From NCBI GenBank assembly GCA_002839605.1, contig PGYK01000001.1, forward strand, positions 372,001-436,000: a stretch of DNA of 64,000 bases. The letters run 5' to 3'. Positions within the stretch are counted from its first letter, which is position 1. Each line of letters begins with the position of its first letter. The position numbers and the translations under genes were made by a program. Under the pieces are notes generated by a model that was not told the origin of the DNA, ran no database searches, and worked only from the letters and a program-made list of their open reading frames with translations. Positions 24,999 through 34,700 of the stretch are shown piece after piece. The stretch comes from Methanomicrobiales archaeon HGW-Methanomicrobiales-3. Its GTDB lineage: Archaea; Halobacteriota; Methanomicrobia; Methanomicrobiales; Methanospirillaceae.

Positions 24999-26897
24999 AT
25001 GCAGTTTGACGAAGCACAACGGAGACAAACAGATCTTGCAGCCCGGCTCCGCCAGGGGATACTAACTCCTGCCCAGTATGCTGAAGCTGTCGGCAAGCTT
25101 CAGGTAATGGACGCCAGTGGCGTATGGTGGCAGCCCAGCCCGGATGGTACCGGCTGGTTGCGTTATGATGGTACCCGGTGGCTTGCGGCAAATCCCCCAC
25201 TACAGGATAGCAGGCAATACCCGCCCGGCACGAACGCCCCGCCTGAACGCGCAAAGGACTTCAACGAGTTTAAATCCTCGCTGATGTCGGTAGATGATTT
25301 CAAGAAGATCTCAAAGGAAGTTCCGCTGGCCAAACGCCCGCAGAAGTGGTGGGATCTTCTCTCGATTCTCGGGGGGATCGTTGGCGCGATCCTCTGGTTC
25401 CTGTACGGGGGGATCCGGAGCGGAAAGGAGGGGTTGGATCTCATCACGCCGCTTCTTATGATTGCAATCCCGATAGTGCTCGTCTGGTTCCGTGCTGACA
25501 TCGACCAGATGCTCCAGCCGCTCCAGCCGACCCGGAGAAAAATATCCAAGATCCTCTTGATCGGTCTTGGGATTGCAACCCCGTTCCTGACAGCATGGAT
25601 CCTGTATAATATCTTCAATATCAGCCAGTATCCCCTGATGCAGGCCAATATAGTCGTCGGGACGCTTGCAGCCTACGCCATTACCCGGGATCCCCAGTCC
25701 GGTCTATTGCCCAAACATGCTCCCGGTGTTGCAAATGCCCTGATCCTGTTCACCATCGTTCTCTGTTCGTGCATCATTGCTCCTGTCATGGCGGATGACT
25801 GCGCACGCGACCCGCTCAATGCCCAGGACTGCCTGCGGACCAATGGGTACGCTGAAGGGATGGCAGGAACTGCGGCCGCGATCATATCCATCCTCGTTAA
25901 CGGTCCGATCATAATGCAGACACTCATCCAGGGCGGCTCGGGAGCCGGAGCCTCTGTGCGGACCGCACCCCCGGTTATAATTCCCGGTGGGGGAGGGACA
26001 GCAACCGTCACGGGTGGAGATGGTACGGACCCGGTAAGCAAATGGATTGCGACGCGGACCACGTATCCGGGGAGCTGGATCCTGTCTCCTGATGGGAAGT
26101 CGGTCAAGATGGAGGGTCTGTCCGGCTACGAGATCCCGGTAGAATGGATTACCGGCACATCTGAAAACGAGATTGAGAATATCATCTTCGGTACTGAAAT
26201 TCCATCTTCAGATCACGAAGAGCTTGCAAACACGATAACCCAGGAAATTGACGGCACGGATCTTGAGGCATTTACCCGTTCCAGGTGGGTTGAGATGGGG
26301 GACGAGGAGAAGAAGGACGCGCTCACCCGGCTTGCCCAGAACCTCGGCAAACAGCTGGGCGAGAGCCGTGTCACGGTGGAACTGGATCCGAATATGATCT
26401 TTGGCAATGGAGAACCCATGGATGCATGTTTCACGAATGGTACCGTGAAAATCAACCCCAATAGCAGTCTCTGGAACAAACCGGGAGAGATGATCGAGCG
26501 CCTAGCTCACGAGGTGAAACACCAGCAACAGGGCAACCCGAACAATCCCATGGAGAATGAGGCTGCGCGAAACGCTGCAACCGTCAACGACCAAAATTAT
26601 CACACGTTCGATAGTGATCCGGTTAAGTATTCGGGCCAGTATGTCGAGAATGATTGCAACTCCTTTGGCCAGAATGTCCGCAGCAAGCTCCGTGGCAAGG
26701 CGATAGCTGAACAGGAAGAGAAACTGTTTAATTTCCTTGGTGAGCTGAAGGATGCAGCCGGCAAGAAATCCGGTGCCCCGAAGATGACACTGGATGATAT
26801 CAAAAAGGATCCTCAGGGTTTCCTCGACCACCTTGAAAAGAACCCGGACCAGAAAGCAAAATTCGTAAAGATCCTCAAGCGCAACAAAGGGATGTGA
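24999..26897 (+). CDS. Multi-pass membrane protein with C-terminal HExxH zincin-like domain
   Basis: The 632-residue protein starts at the ATG after GGGAGATCT. Residues 1-60 hold a SHOCT-like helical piece (LRQGILTPAQYAEAVGKL) followed by WWQPSPDGTGWLRYDGTRW. Five to six membrane segments lie between about 115 and 320. A long soluble C-terminus carries LAHEVKHQQQ with the zinc-binding HExxH at residues 504-508. Downstream ENEAARNAA and QYVENDCNSFG could give the third ligand. The motif context resembles metallopeptidase domains of polymorphic toxins and phage proteins. The gene overlaps or abuts the zinc-ribbon gene at 26903. Confidence 0.7.
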   Translation: MQFDEAQRRQTDLAARLRQGILTPAQYAEAVGKLQVMDASGVWWQPSPDGTGWLRYDGTRWLAANPPLQDSRQYPPGTNAPPERAKDFNEFKSSLMSVDDFKKISKEVPLAKRPQKWWDLLSILGGIVGAILWFLYGGIRSGKEGLDLITPLLMIAIPIVLVWFRADIDQMLQPLQPTRRKISKILLIGLGIATPFLTAWILYNIFNISQYPLMQANIVVGTLAAYAITRDPQSGLLPKHAPGVANALILFTIVLCSCIIAPVMADDCARDPLNAQDCLRTNGYAEGMAGTAAAIISILVNGPIIMQTLIQGGSGAGASVRTAPPVIIPGGGGTATVTGGDGTDPVSKWIATRTTYPGSWILSPDGKSVKMEGLSGYEIPVEWITGTSENEIENIIFGTEIPSSDHEELANTITQEIDGTDLEAFTRSRWVEMGDEEKKDALTRLAQNLGKQLGESRVTVELDPNMIFGNGEPMDACFTNGTVKINPNSSLWNKPGEMIERLAHEVKHQQQGNPNNPMENEAARNAATVNDQNYHTFDSDPVKYSGQYVENDCNSFGQNVRSKLRGKAIAEQEEKLFNFLGELKDAAGKKSGAPKMTLDDIKKDPQGFLDHLEKNPDQKAKFVKILKRNKGM

Positions 26898-26902
26898 TCC
26901 TG

Positions 26903-27535
26903 ATGCCTCGTGAACTCAGCCCAAAAGAACAGCAGGATGTCCTGAACCACCCCGCCCTCCCGATAGCAACTGCACTGGCGAAACTCGGGTATACGCCAGC
27001 TTCGGGGGTCTGGGATGCTGCCCTGCGAATGCACCGCACTCCCGATCTTGCGCGGGACCTGATGATCTATGTTGAAGCAGGTCAGCCAGCCATTAACTAC
27101 GATCTGTCGGTCCCGAAAAACCTCTTCAAGTCCCTTCCGCATGGCTATAGTATTGCCACTCTGATGCGCGACTTCCGGTTAAAAATCACGGGAGCATTTT
27201 TACTTGCCTCAGATCTTGTTGTAAATACGGAGGCAACCCTCAATCTCCTGGAACGGTTTACCCGGGACGGTGTCTGGATCACTGATGCCGATGGGAGGCA
27301 CGGGCTTTTTCAGCCCAGTGGATCATCCCATCACACTCCTGCAGCAGATACCTCTGATGAGATCTCTGCAAAGGATCTTTTGGATCTTATCGACCAGGTG
27401 GAATCGCAAAGATCTGTGCGACAGGAGATTTTGTCCCCATCCGGATCCCTTCAACAGCACTCCCACTGCACACAGTGTGGCACAAAAATCCAGCCAGGAA
27501 AGAAATTCTGCCCAAATTGTGGTGCAAAGGTGTAA
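26903..27535 (+). CDS. Hypothetical protein with C-terminal zinc ribbon
   Basis: The 210-residue protein has no signal peptide. Residues 1-135 are of unknown type, with a helical N-terminus and a mixed middle part. The last 25 residues are a zinc ribbon (CTQCGTKI and FCPNCGAKV). The ATG is used; an in-frame GTG three codons earlier overlaps the stop of the zincin gene. The tight spacing suggests the two proteins act together, possibly as a membrane enzyme and its cytoplasmic partner. No function is assigned. Confidence 0.6.
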   Translation: MPRELSPKEQQDVLNHPALPIATALAKLGYTPASGVWDAALRMHRTPDLARDLMIYVEAGQPAINYDLSVPKNLFKSLPHGYSIATLMRDFRLKITGAFLLASDLVVNTEATLNLLERFTRDGVWITDADGRHGLFQPSGSSHHTPAADTSDEISAKDLLDLIDQVESQRSVRQEILSPSGSLQQHSHCTQCGTKIQPGKKFCPNCGAKV

Positions 27536-28058
27536 AAAAGGACCTGGGTCGCTCACCCCAAAAATCAAACCGGCAGATAAAAAAACTGCAGAACGTATCA
27601 AAAGCACCAAATCACAGTCAACCGTGCAGAGTTTCCGAATTTGTGGATGACGGAATCCGGAAGCGGCCGGTATTCTTTTTTTTTAGGATGATCAGGCGAG
27701 GGCCGCCTCATGCACGGGATCCGGAATGTTCCCCCTTCGAATATTGCCGATCCTGAATGATTTCTGCGATACTGTTGACCCCCTATTGCAAAAAATTCAG
27801 ATGTTGCGAATTAAATGACCATTGTCCTGTAATTCGCGAATAAATGTCAACCTCAAACCCCCCTGGAAACGAGCTCCGAAGAAGGGAAATTGTGTTATAC
27901 AAGGGATTTTTTCCATGGGGTATATGGCCAGACCCCAATCGGACGGGGGCTTGTGAGGTTTCCCGCAGAAACCGGTTGCGGATACGACCCGGCTGATGCA
28001 CCGGATCGGAGAATATAAAAAACCTGAGTGAACATTTACACGAACGAGGATCTGAACC
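27536..28058. other. Intergenic region with one inverted repeat
   Basis: No convincing gene is present. GCGAATTA (27806-27813) and TAATTCGC (27830-27837) form an 8-bp inverted repeat with a 16-base spacer. A run of nine T bases lies near 27676-27684 and may end the upstream transcript. The rest looks unremarkable. Confidence 0.4.
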
Positions 28059-29048
28059 ATGACAACCCAGAATCCAGCACCGTCCTCAACCTGCCCGCAC
28101 TGTCACCAGCCATTGACCCCGGGAGTAAAATTCTGCGAGAGCTGTGGAGCGAAGATCGAACAAGCCCCGGTCTGTACCAATTGCGGTGCACCGCTCACCC
28201 CGGGGGTAAAGTTCTGCGAGCTCTGCGGTGAACCCGTGACGCAAGCCGGGCCGGCACCAGCCGCTGCCGCCACTGTTCCGGTTCCGGCAAAACCGGAACC
28301 CCCCGAACAGCCCACGAAACCAGAAGAGATCTCCGTCCCTGAACCAGAACCGGGACCCCAACAGGGCGCTCTCCCCGATCCTGCTGAACCCTCCGCTGAA
28401 CCCTCCGCTGAACCCTCCGCTGAACCAGAACCGGCTCCCGCACAGGAACCCGTTTCCGCAGGGGATAAGGGGGCACAGGAACCGGCAGAAGAGATTCCGG
28501 TACCGGCTCCCCTTAAGCCGGTTCAGGTTCCGGCATCACCATCCGGTGCCGGGTCCTCCTCAAAGACCCTCATCATCGCCGGTATCGTTGGGCTTCTCGT
28601 CATCGCGGCGATCGCCATCTTCGTTGTCCTCCCCATGCTCTCCGGTGCCGGGGGCGGAAGTGATGGAAACGGGCAGGGTACCGTAACCACAACGACAACT
28701 CTCCCGTCATCGCAAGGATCGGGGATTTCCTTCGAACCCCTGCCCACGCAGAAACTTCCCTTCAACCTTGAAGTGATCTACCAGGTGGAGCGGAGCCCCA
28801 TCACCGGCATTGTCACGGTAACGTTCTCAGGAGGGTCCGGCCTGAACGGCATTGCGGAAACCCTCATCACGGTGACACGGTCGGACGGGCAGGTCCTGAC
28901 CAAGTCGTGGAAACCTGCCCGTATCGGGGATTCGGTTACTGTTCAGGGAACCACGATGACCGACCGGGTTGAGGTGGTCACAAACTTCTACAACGGGGAT
29001 TCGTACAGGTGCTTTGACCAGGTCTTCGAATACAAGAAACGGAACTGA
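28059..29048 (+). CDS. Double zinc-ribbon protein with Pro/Glu-rich linker and membrane helix
   Basis: The 329-residue protein begins with two similar zinc ribbons (CPHCHQ...FCESCGAK and CTNCGAP...FCELCGEP), each with the phrase LTPGVKFCE. A Pro/Glu/Ala linker of about 110 residues follows, containing three exact EPSA repeats. One membrane helix lies at about residues 170-192, and a beta-rich domain of about 100 residues follows outside. The ribbons face the cytoplasm if the topology is N-in. Such ribbon-linker-anchor proteins are common in Methanoregula-like genomes, but their role is unknown. Confidence 0.7.
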   Translation: MTTQNPAPSSTCPHCHQPLTPGVKFCESCGAKIEQAPVCTNCGAPLTPGVKFCELCGEPVTQAGPAPAAAATVPVPAKPEPPEQPTKPEEISVPEPEPGPQQGALPDPAEPSAEPSAEPSAEPEPAPAQEPVSAGDKGAQEPAEEIPVPAPLKPVQVPASPSGAGSSSKTLIIAGIVGLLVIAAIAIFVVLPMLSGAGGGSDGNGQGTVTTTTTLPSSQGSGISFEPLPTQKLPFNLEVIYQVERSPITGIVTVTFSGGSGLNGIAETLITVTRSDGQVLTKSWKPARIGDSVTVQGTTMTDRVEVVTNFYNGDSYRCFDQVFEYKKRN

Positions 29049-29056
29049 TTTTTTTA
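29049..29056 (+). terminator. Oligo-T terminator
   Basis: Seven T bases directly follow the stop codon, in a 20-base gap between convergent genes. This matches archaeal oligo-T termination. Confidence 0.5.
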
Positions 29057-29068
29057 ACCTCCGGTAGT

Positions 29069-30202
29069 CTAAATCTGCCGGAGTTCTGTTACTTTTAAGA
29101 TATCCGTACGGGTGACAATCCCGAGGATCTTTCCTTCCTGCACCACCGGTATCCGCCCGATATCGTGGGACGACATGATGCGAAGAGCATCGATGACCGG
29201 CGCCGTTGGCGGGAGGGTGATCACCTCGCGGCTCATCACGTCCCGCACCTGCATGGCATCGCGATCGATGGGGGAGGTCCGGTTTAAGTCGGCAAGCGTG
29301 ATGATGCCGATGAGGGAATCCCGTTCAACTACCGGAAAACCGAGGTGCTTGCTTGCGTACATCATATCCACAACCTGGCTGACCGGGAGGTTCGGCGGCA
29401 CTGCGGTAACCGGGGCGCTCATCATCGATCCAACCGTCACGTCCTGCAAAAGATGGCTGTATTTTACCGCCGTCGACTCCATACCCGCCCCGATGTAGAT
29501 GAAGAGGGCAATCAGGATCAGGAACGGCGAGAAGGTGACAAGGCCGACAATACCAAAGAGGACGGCAAACCCCCTGCCGACATTGGCAGCGATCCGGGTC
29601 GCCTCGTGGAGCGGCATCCGGGTGGCGAGCCATGCCCGGAGCACCCTGCCGCCATCCATGGGAAATGCCGGGATCAGGTTGAAGAAACAGAGGATGATGT
29701 TGAGGATCCCGAGATACCCGGTAATGAATATGAGGAGCCCGGCAACAGGGGGATCGGTGACTGCCAGCGGGATCACGTACACAAAGGCACAGCAGATGAT
29801 GCCAAAGACCAGGCTTGCAAGGGGGCCGACAAGCGCCATCGGGAGTTCGGCCTGGGGATCCGGCGTCCCCTCTTCCATGGTTGCCATCCCGCCAAAGATC
29901 ATCAGCGTGATGCTGGTGATCCCGATCCCCTTACTCCGGGCAACCAGCGAGTGGGCGAGCTCGTGGACGAGCACCCCGATGAACAGTCCGAGCGAGACGA
30001 CAACGCCCAATACCCAGGGCATGAAACCTGCGGAGAGGAGGGTGGTATCGATGGGGACGCCGAAAAGGCCAAACAGCATATCGACCGTGAGCAGGATCTG
30101 GCTCGCGATGATCCATGCAAAAAGGGGGATGACCAGCAGGAACGTGTAGTGAATCAGGATCGGAATACCAAATAAATGCCCGATTCGAAACGATCCGTCC
30201 AT
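29069..30202 (-). CDS. Site-2-type zinc protease (M50) with CBS domains
   Basis: The 377-residue membrane protease has HELAH at residues 80-84 and the third ligand region NLIPAFPMDGGR, both hallmarks of S2P-family intramembrane proteases. About six membrane segments are present. Two CBS motifs follow (about 255-375, with VSQVVDMMYASKHLGFPVV and VIDALRIMSSHDIGRIPVV), which usually bind adenine nucleotides. The enzyme probably cleaves membrane-bound regulators or remnant signal peptides under nucleotide control. It is divergent from the PRC-barrel gene with only 51 bases between the starts. Confidence 0.9.
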   Translation of the reverse strand: MDGSFRIGHLFGIPILIHYTFLLVIPLFAWIIASQILLTVDMLFGLFGVPIDTTLLSAGFMPWVLGVVVSLGLFIGVLVHELAHSLVARSKGIGITSITLMIFGGMATMEEGTPDPQAELPMALVGPLASLVFGIICCAFVYVIPLAVTDPPVAGLLIFITGYLGILNIILCFFNLIPAFPMDGGRVLRAWLATRMPLHEATRIAANVGRGFAVLFGIVGLVTFSPFLILIALFIYIGAGMESTAVKYSHLLQDVTVGSMMSAPVTAVPPNLPVSQVVDMMYASKHLGFPVVERDSLIGIITLADLNRTSPIDRDAMQVRDVMSREVITLPPTAPVIDALRIMSSHDIGRIPVVQEGKILGIVTRTDILKVTELRQI

Positions 30203-30210
30203 GATAATGG

Positions 30211-30240
30211 GTTATCTTTTTAACTCTTAAGTATATACTT
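30211..30240. promoter_or_regulatory. Divergent promoter with palindromic TATA box
   Basis: AAGTATATACTT (30229-30240) is a perfect 12-base palindrome. Read leftward it is centred about 32 bases before the protease ATG. CTTTTTAAC (30216-30224) could serve the PRC-barrel gene, whose ATG is about 34 bases away. Confidence 0.45.
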
Positions 30241-30253
30241 TCATCTGATAACG

Positions 30254-30520
30254 ATGGAAGCCCAGATTACAGATTTATTCGGTCTGCAGATTTATACCGA
30301 AAAAGGTATGTTTATCGGAGAGGTCGAGGATGTGGTCATTGATGTTGACGGTAAGAAGATCGACTCCGTCGTGGTTGGCAAAGTCAACGACCAGCTCTTC
30401 GAGCTCAAGAATTACAAGGGCCTCAAGATCCCCTACCGGATCATCAGCGCCATTGACGATATTGTCCTGATCCGCCACCTCCCCGGCGCGTTCGCCGGCG
30501 GCAGCGGCTCCGAAGAATAA
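30254..30520 (+). CDS. PRC-barrel domain protein
   Basis: The 88-residue protein is a single PRC barrel: an initial TDLFGLQIYTEKGMFIGEVEDVVID strand pair, VVVGKVNDQ, and a terminal KIPYRIISAIDDIVLI. Archaeal stand-alone PRC proteins are small cytoplasmic beta-barrels, some linked to RNA processing or cell division (CdpB-type). This one is divergent from the S2P gene. Its specific partner is not evident. Confidence 0.85.
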   Translation: MEAQITDLFGLQIYTEKGMFIGEVEDVVIDVDGKKIDSVVVGKVNDQLFELKNYKGLKIPYRIISAIDDIVLIRHLPGAFAGGSGSEE

Positions 30521-30587
30521 GATACCATATGACGGGCGGCACGCGGGATGCCCCCTCTTGTCCATTCTTTCCCGCAATGGTACCTGT

Positions 30588-31319
30588 ATGGAGAACCGGG
30601 AGATCTTTTCTGCAATCACCGCACTTCCCCCCGTTTTTGTACGGCTCGACGGCCGGACCTTCCACCGGCTGACCGAATGTCTCGGCTTAGAGAAACCCTT
30701 TGACGAGTTCTTCCACAAGGGGATGGTCACCACCTGCACCTCGCTTCTTGCAGAGAGCGGCCTCAACCCGGATCTCGCCTTCACCTTTTCTGACGAGATC
30801 AGCCTGTACTTCACCCGGCTGCCTTTCAGCGGCAGGGTGGAGAAGATCGATTCGGTTGCCGCCTCCTATGCGGCGAGCGCCCTGACCCTTGCCTTTGGCG
30901 GCACGACCCTCTTGTCGTTCGATTCCCGGGTGATCCCGGCAACGCCCGCCTATGCGCTGGAATATCTCAATAACCGGCAGAGCGAGGCGTGGCGCAACCA
31001 TATCAATGCTTACTGCCAGCAGGCACTTATCGAGGAAGGGATGGACTCGCGGGCAGCAGCAGAAAAACTCCGGGGCCTCCCGGCAAAAGCCCTTCACGAG
31101 ATGATGCACGAACGGGGGTTCAACCTGGCAACAACCCCGGCATGGCAGCGGCGGGGCACGCTCGTGTACAAGAAACTCACGGAGAAGGAGGGGTTCAACC
31201 CGATCACGCAGGAGACGGTGACGGTTGAGCGCAGCGCTGTAACCACCGATACCGACCTCCCGCTCTTCACAACCCCGGAGGGCCAGGAGTTTTTACGCCG
31301 TGTGCTTGGCGGGGCGTGA
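30588..31319 (+). CDS. Thg1-like protein (3'-5' tRNA polymerase family)
   Basis: The 243-residue protein matches the Thg1/TLP family, which adds nucleotides 3'-5' to tRNA ends for repair or G-1 addition. Asp21 in VRLDGRTFHRL and Asp69 in FTFSDEISLYF are the metal-binding carboxylates. HINAYCQQALIEEGM and FNLATTPAWQRRGTLVYK are also typical of the archaeal branch. The ATG at 30588 is used because it opens the conserved MENREIFSAI sequence; an upstream in-frame start gives a non-conserved extension. Confidence 0.85.
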   Translation: MENREIFSAITALPPVFVRLDGRTFHRLTECLGLEKPFDEFFHKGMVTTCTSLLAESGLNPDLAFTFSDEISLYFTRLPFSGRVEKIDSVAASYAASALTLAFGGTTLLSFDSRVIPATPAYALEYLNNRQSEAWRNHINAYCQQALIEEGMDSRAAAEKLRGLPAKALHEMMHERGFNLATTPAWQRRGTLVYKKLTEKEGFNPITQETVTVERSAVTTDTDLPLFTTPEGQEFLRRVLGGA

Positions 31320-31322
31320 GGA

Positions 31323-31330
31323 TTTTTTTT
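31323..31330 (+). terminator. Oligo-T terminator after Thg1-like gene
   Basis: Eight T bases begin 4 bases after the stop codon, without a strong hairpin. This fits archaeal intrinsic termination. Confidence 0.5.
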
Positions 31331-31447
31331 ACCGGGATCTGTTCCGGTATTCTGGTATTCTGACGACCCTTTGGAAAAAAACAGGGGGAAATTTTCCCAC
31401 ATCCCTGTCAATAAATACGATTGCAGAAAACAGCCTTGTGTCAGGAG

Positions 31448-31534
31448 GTGATACAACTGTTTGACTGGGTACTGTTCCTCAAGATTGTTATTGCAGTTCT
31501 TGAGGCGATCCTGCAGAACCTGCCGGTTGTGTAA
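31448..31534 (+). CDS. Candidate 28-residue hydrophobic peptide
   Basis: In the 432-base gap between the converging Thg1-like and ileS genes, AATAAATA (31412-31419) is followed by AGGAGGTGAT (31443-31452), a near-perfect ribosome-binding sequence. A GTG that overlaps it opens a 28-residue frame of amphipathic-hydrophobic character (LFDWVLFLKIVIAVLEAI). The start is a problem because the GTG lies inside the presumed ribosome site. A TTG eight bases further opens a different frame that runs antisense into ileS. Hairpins CCTCAAGA/TCTTGAGG (31477-31505) and CCGGTT/AACCGG (31523-31538) lie in the same stretch, so a structured RNA is an alternative. Confidence 0.25.
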   Translation: MIQLFDWVLFLKIVIAVLEAILQNLPVV

Positions 31535-31751
31535 CCGGGGTTTTGAGGATCCAGAAGGAAATTGTCTCTTATTTTTTTCATGGGCCACGGAAAGAAAACC
31601 CAAAAAAATTTGCACAAGTAACTCTCTTCTGCCACGTTGGAGCCCGGAGCCCCCTCTCATTCCCGGGAACGGATTCTGTAAAAAACAGAGCGAACCCTGC
31701 AAAAAACGAGGGGTTTTCGAGTTCGCGGCGAATCAAAAAAAAGGAGCAGAA

Positions 31752-34700
31752 TTATGCTGCTTTGCCAATGCCTACAGTCATCGCTACGCCTTCCACGTCC
31801 CACTCTTTAACGGAGGAGTATTTCGCGGCGTCGATTGTGGCCCCGTCCTTTGCAAACTTAAACGAGGTTGCCCGGACTTCGTCCCCGATAAGGGCAATAA
31901 TCGCATCCGTTTGCAGGAGGGCGAGAACCCGCTGGTCGCTGACCGAGACTTCGGCGTCGATCATGTCCTCGACCGCCAGATCGAGCTGCTTGCGCATATC
32001 CTGGATACGGCGGATCACTTCGCGGGCATACCCTTCCGCTTCAAGGTCCGGGGTGAGCGCGACATCCACGTATACCGTCCCATCGGTCATCGGTGCAGAG
32101 AAGATATCGGCAGGGAGTTTCTCCGTAAACGTTACCTGGTCTGCTCCAATCTCGAACGAGGCACCGTTGTCCGTGAGCGTGAACGTGCGCCCGGCATCGA
32201 TAGCTGCCTTGATCGCGTTGCCGTCCGCAGCATCAATGAGGCTTTTGACCCTGAACGAATCCTTGCCAAAACCCTTGCCGAGCGCCTTCATGACCGGTTC
32301 CGCGTGCCAGCCGACCCGGTCCCAGCGCCCCATGACGACCGTGACTTTCCGGGCATTGGCCCGGTCCATGCAGACCGCATTCAGCCGCCAGATCGCGTTC
32401 CGGACTGCATCCGATCCCGTGACTACGACCACTTCTGCAACCGGCCAGCGGAGCTTGCGCTTGCCGGTCTGCCGTGCATTGGCGCTTGCCTCGTCAAACG
32501 AGCGGACGATGGCAACCGCACCCTCGAGCGTTGCGTCCACGAGCGCCGAATCGCCGGCGTTCCAGTCCAGCAGGTGGACGCTTGCCGGGTCGTTTTTGCA
32601 CCGGAGGTTCTGGTAGATCTCTTCGGTGAGGTGCGGGCAGAACGGGGCAAGGATGCCCATGAGCCGGCGCATCACGTAGTAGATCGTCTCGTACGCAAAC
32701 ACCTTCTGCTCGGACTCTCCTTCAAGCCACATCCGGGGCCGGACGAGCTGGACGTACCAGCGCGAGAGGTCTTCTAAGATGAAGTTCACGATCTCACGGG
32801 TTGCCCGGTGGAGCTGGCATTCTTTTACTGCCGCATCCACGGTTACCGCAACCGAGTTGATCCGGGATATGATAAACCGGTCCTCGTCCGGCATCCGGGA
32901 CAGGTTTTTCCGGATCGCGGCGTCGTCCCAGACCCCTCCGGTTGATTCCGGCTCGAACGCGTCGAGGATCATGTACGGGATGGGGAACCGGTACACGTTC
33001 CAGAGGATGTTGACCGCCCGGTTGATGGTGCCAACACCCTCCATGTTGAACTTGAGATCGTCCCATGGGGCTGAAGAGGAGAGGATGTAGAGCCGCAGGA
33101 CATCGACCCCGACCTTATCGATAACATCGGTCGGGTTCACCACGTTCCCGAGGCTTTTTGACATCTTCTTGCCCTCGGCATCAAGCGCAAACCCGTGCAT
33201 GCAGACGCTTTTGTACGGCGCTTTGCCAAACGCAATCGTGCTTGCCCCGAGCTGGGAGTAGAACCACCCGCGGGTCTGGTCCTGCCCCTCGGCAATGAAG
33301 TCCGCGGGCCACAGGCTCTCGAAGTCCTCTGTCCGGTTCGGGAAGCCCAGTGTTGCCCACGAAGCAACTGCGGAATCAAACCAGACATCGAAGATGTCCT
33401 CGACGCGCTTCATGCTGCCGCCGCACTGGCAGGGGATCGTCACTTCGTCCACGTACGGCCGGTGGGGGTCTGGCAGCGGTTTCCCGCTCAGCTTCTCCAG
33501 TTCCGCGATGGTTCCGACAACGTGATACTTGTCGCATTTTGTGCAGACCCAGACAGGGATTGGGATGCCCCAGTACCGCTGGCGGGAGACACACCAGTCC
33601 CGGGCCTCCTTGATCCAGTCATAGAACCGGGCGCTGCCGGCCCACTCGGGGTACCACGTGACCTTTTCTACTTCCTTCAGCATCAGGTCCCGCATCTCGG
33701 AAGCTTTCAAGAACCACTGGGACGTTGCCCGGAAGATGATCGGGGTCTTGCACCGCCAGCAGTGGCCGTACCGGTGGGTAACGGTCTCTTTTGCGAGCAG
33801 GAAATCCCCAAGGGCGATGAGGACATTCTCGTTTGATTCCCTGACGTACTGGCCGGCAAACTCTCCCGCCTCCTCCCTGAACTTCCCGGCGCCGTCCACC
33901 GGGCAGACGATGGCGAGTCCCTCCTTTGTCCCCAGGACATAGTCGTCCCAGCCATGGCCGGGGGCAATGTGGACCATACCGGTGTTCTCCAGGGCAACGA
34001 AGTCTCCGGCAACAACTTTGTGGTCGATATCGCGCTGGAGCGGCACCTGTGCAGTGAGCGGGGAGTCATACTTCCACCCCACGAGTTCTGCACCCTTCTT
34101 CGTCTCAAGAACCGTAAAGTCCTTGTACCGGGCTTTTTTGAGCACGGACTTGACGAGCGGCTCGGCGATCCAGAGGAGATCTTCTTTCCCGTCCTTCTTT
34201 GCAAGGACTTTGGCGTACTCAAAGTCCTTTGAGACGGCAACCGCAACGTTGGCCGGAAGCGTCCAGGGGGTTGTTGTCCAGATGACCAGGAACTCGGATT
34301 CTTTTCCGGTTATGGGGAACTTGACGAAGACCGAGGGGTCGTTCTCGTCCCAGTATTCCACTTCGGCATCGGCAATGGCCGTCTCGCACCGTGGGCACCA
34401 GTTCACGACGCGGTGGCCGCGTTCGAGCATGCCCTTCTCCTCTGCCTTTGCAAGCGTCCACCACGCCGCTTCAATATAATCGGGCGTCACCGTCTGGTAT
34501 GCGCCCGCGAAATCGAGCCAGACCCCGAGCGCCTCGAACTGGTCGTCCATGAGCTTCTTGTTGGTTATGGCAAAGGTGCGGCACTTCTCGATGAATGCCT
34601 GGATCCCGAACGTCTCGATGTCCTTTTTCGAGGCAAAACCGAGCTCCTGCTCAACCTTGACCTCGATAGGGAGACCGTGCATGTCGTAGCCGGCCCGGTC

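Noticed and set aside
29345-30175. Plus-strand frame of 276 codons
   Set aside because: Antisense to the S2P protease gene, with low-complexity Asp/Glu/His content.
31461-32777. Open frame of 438 codons starting after AGGAGGTGAT
   Set aside because: Most of it is antisense to ileS. Only the first 50 codons are in the gap, and a short CRTCRLC stretch there is not enough to call a gene.
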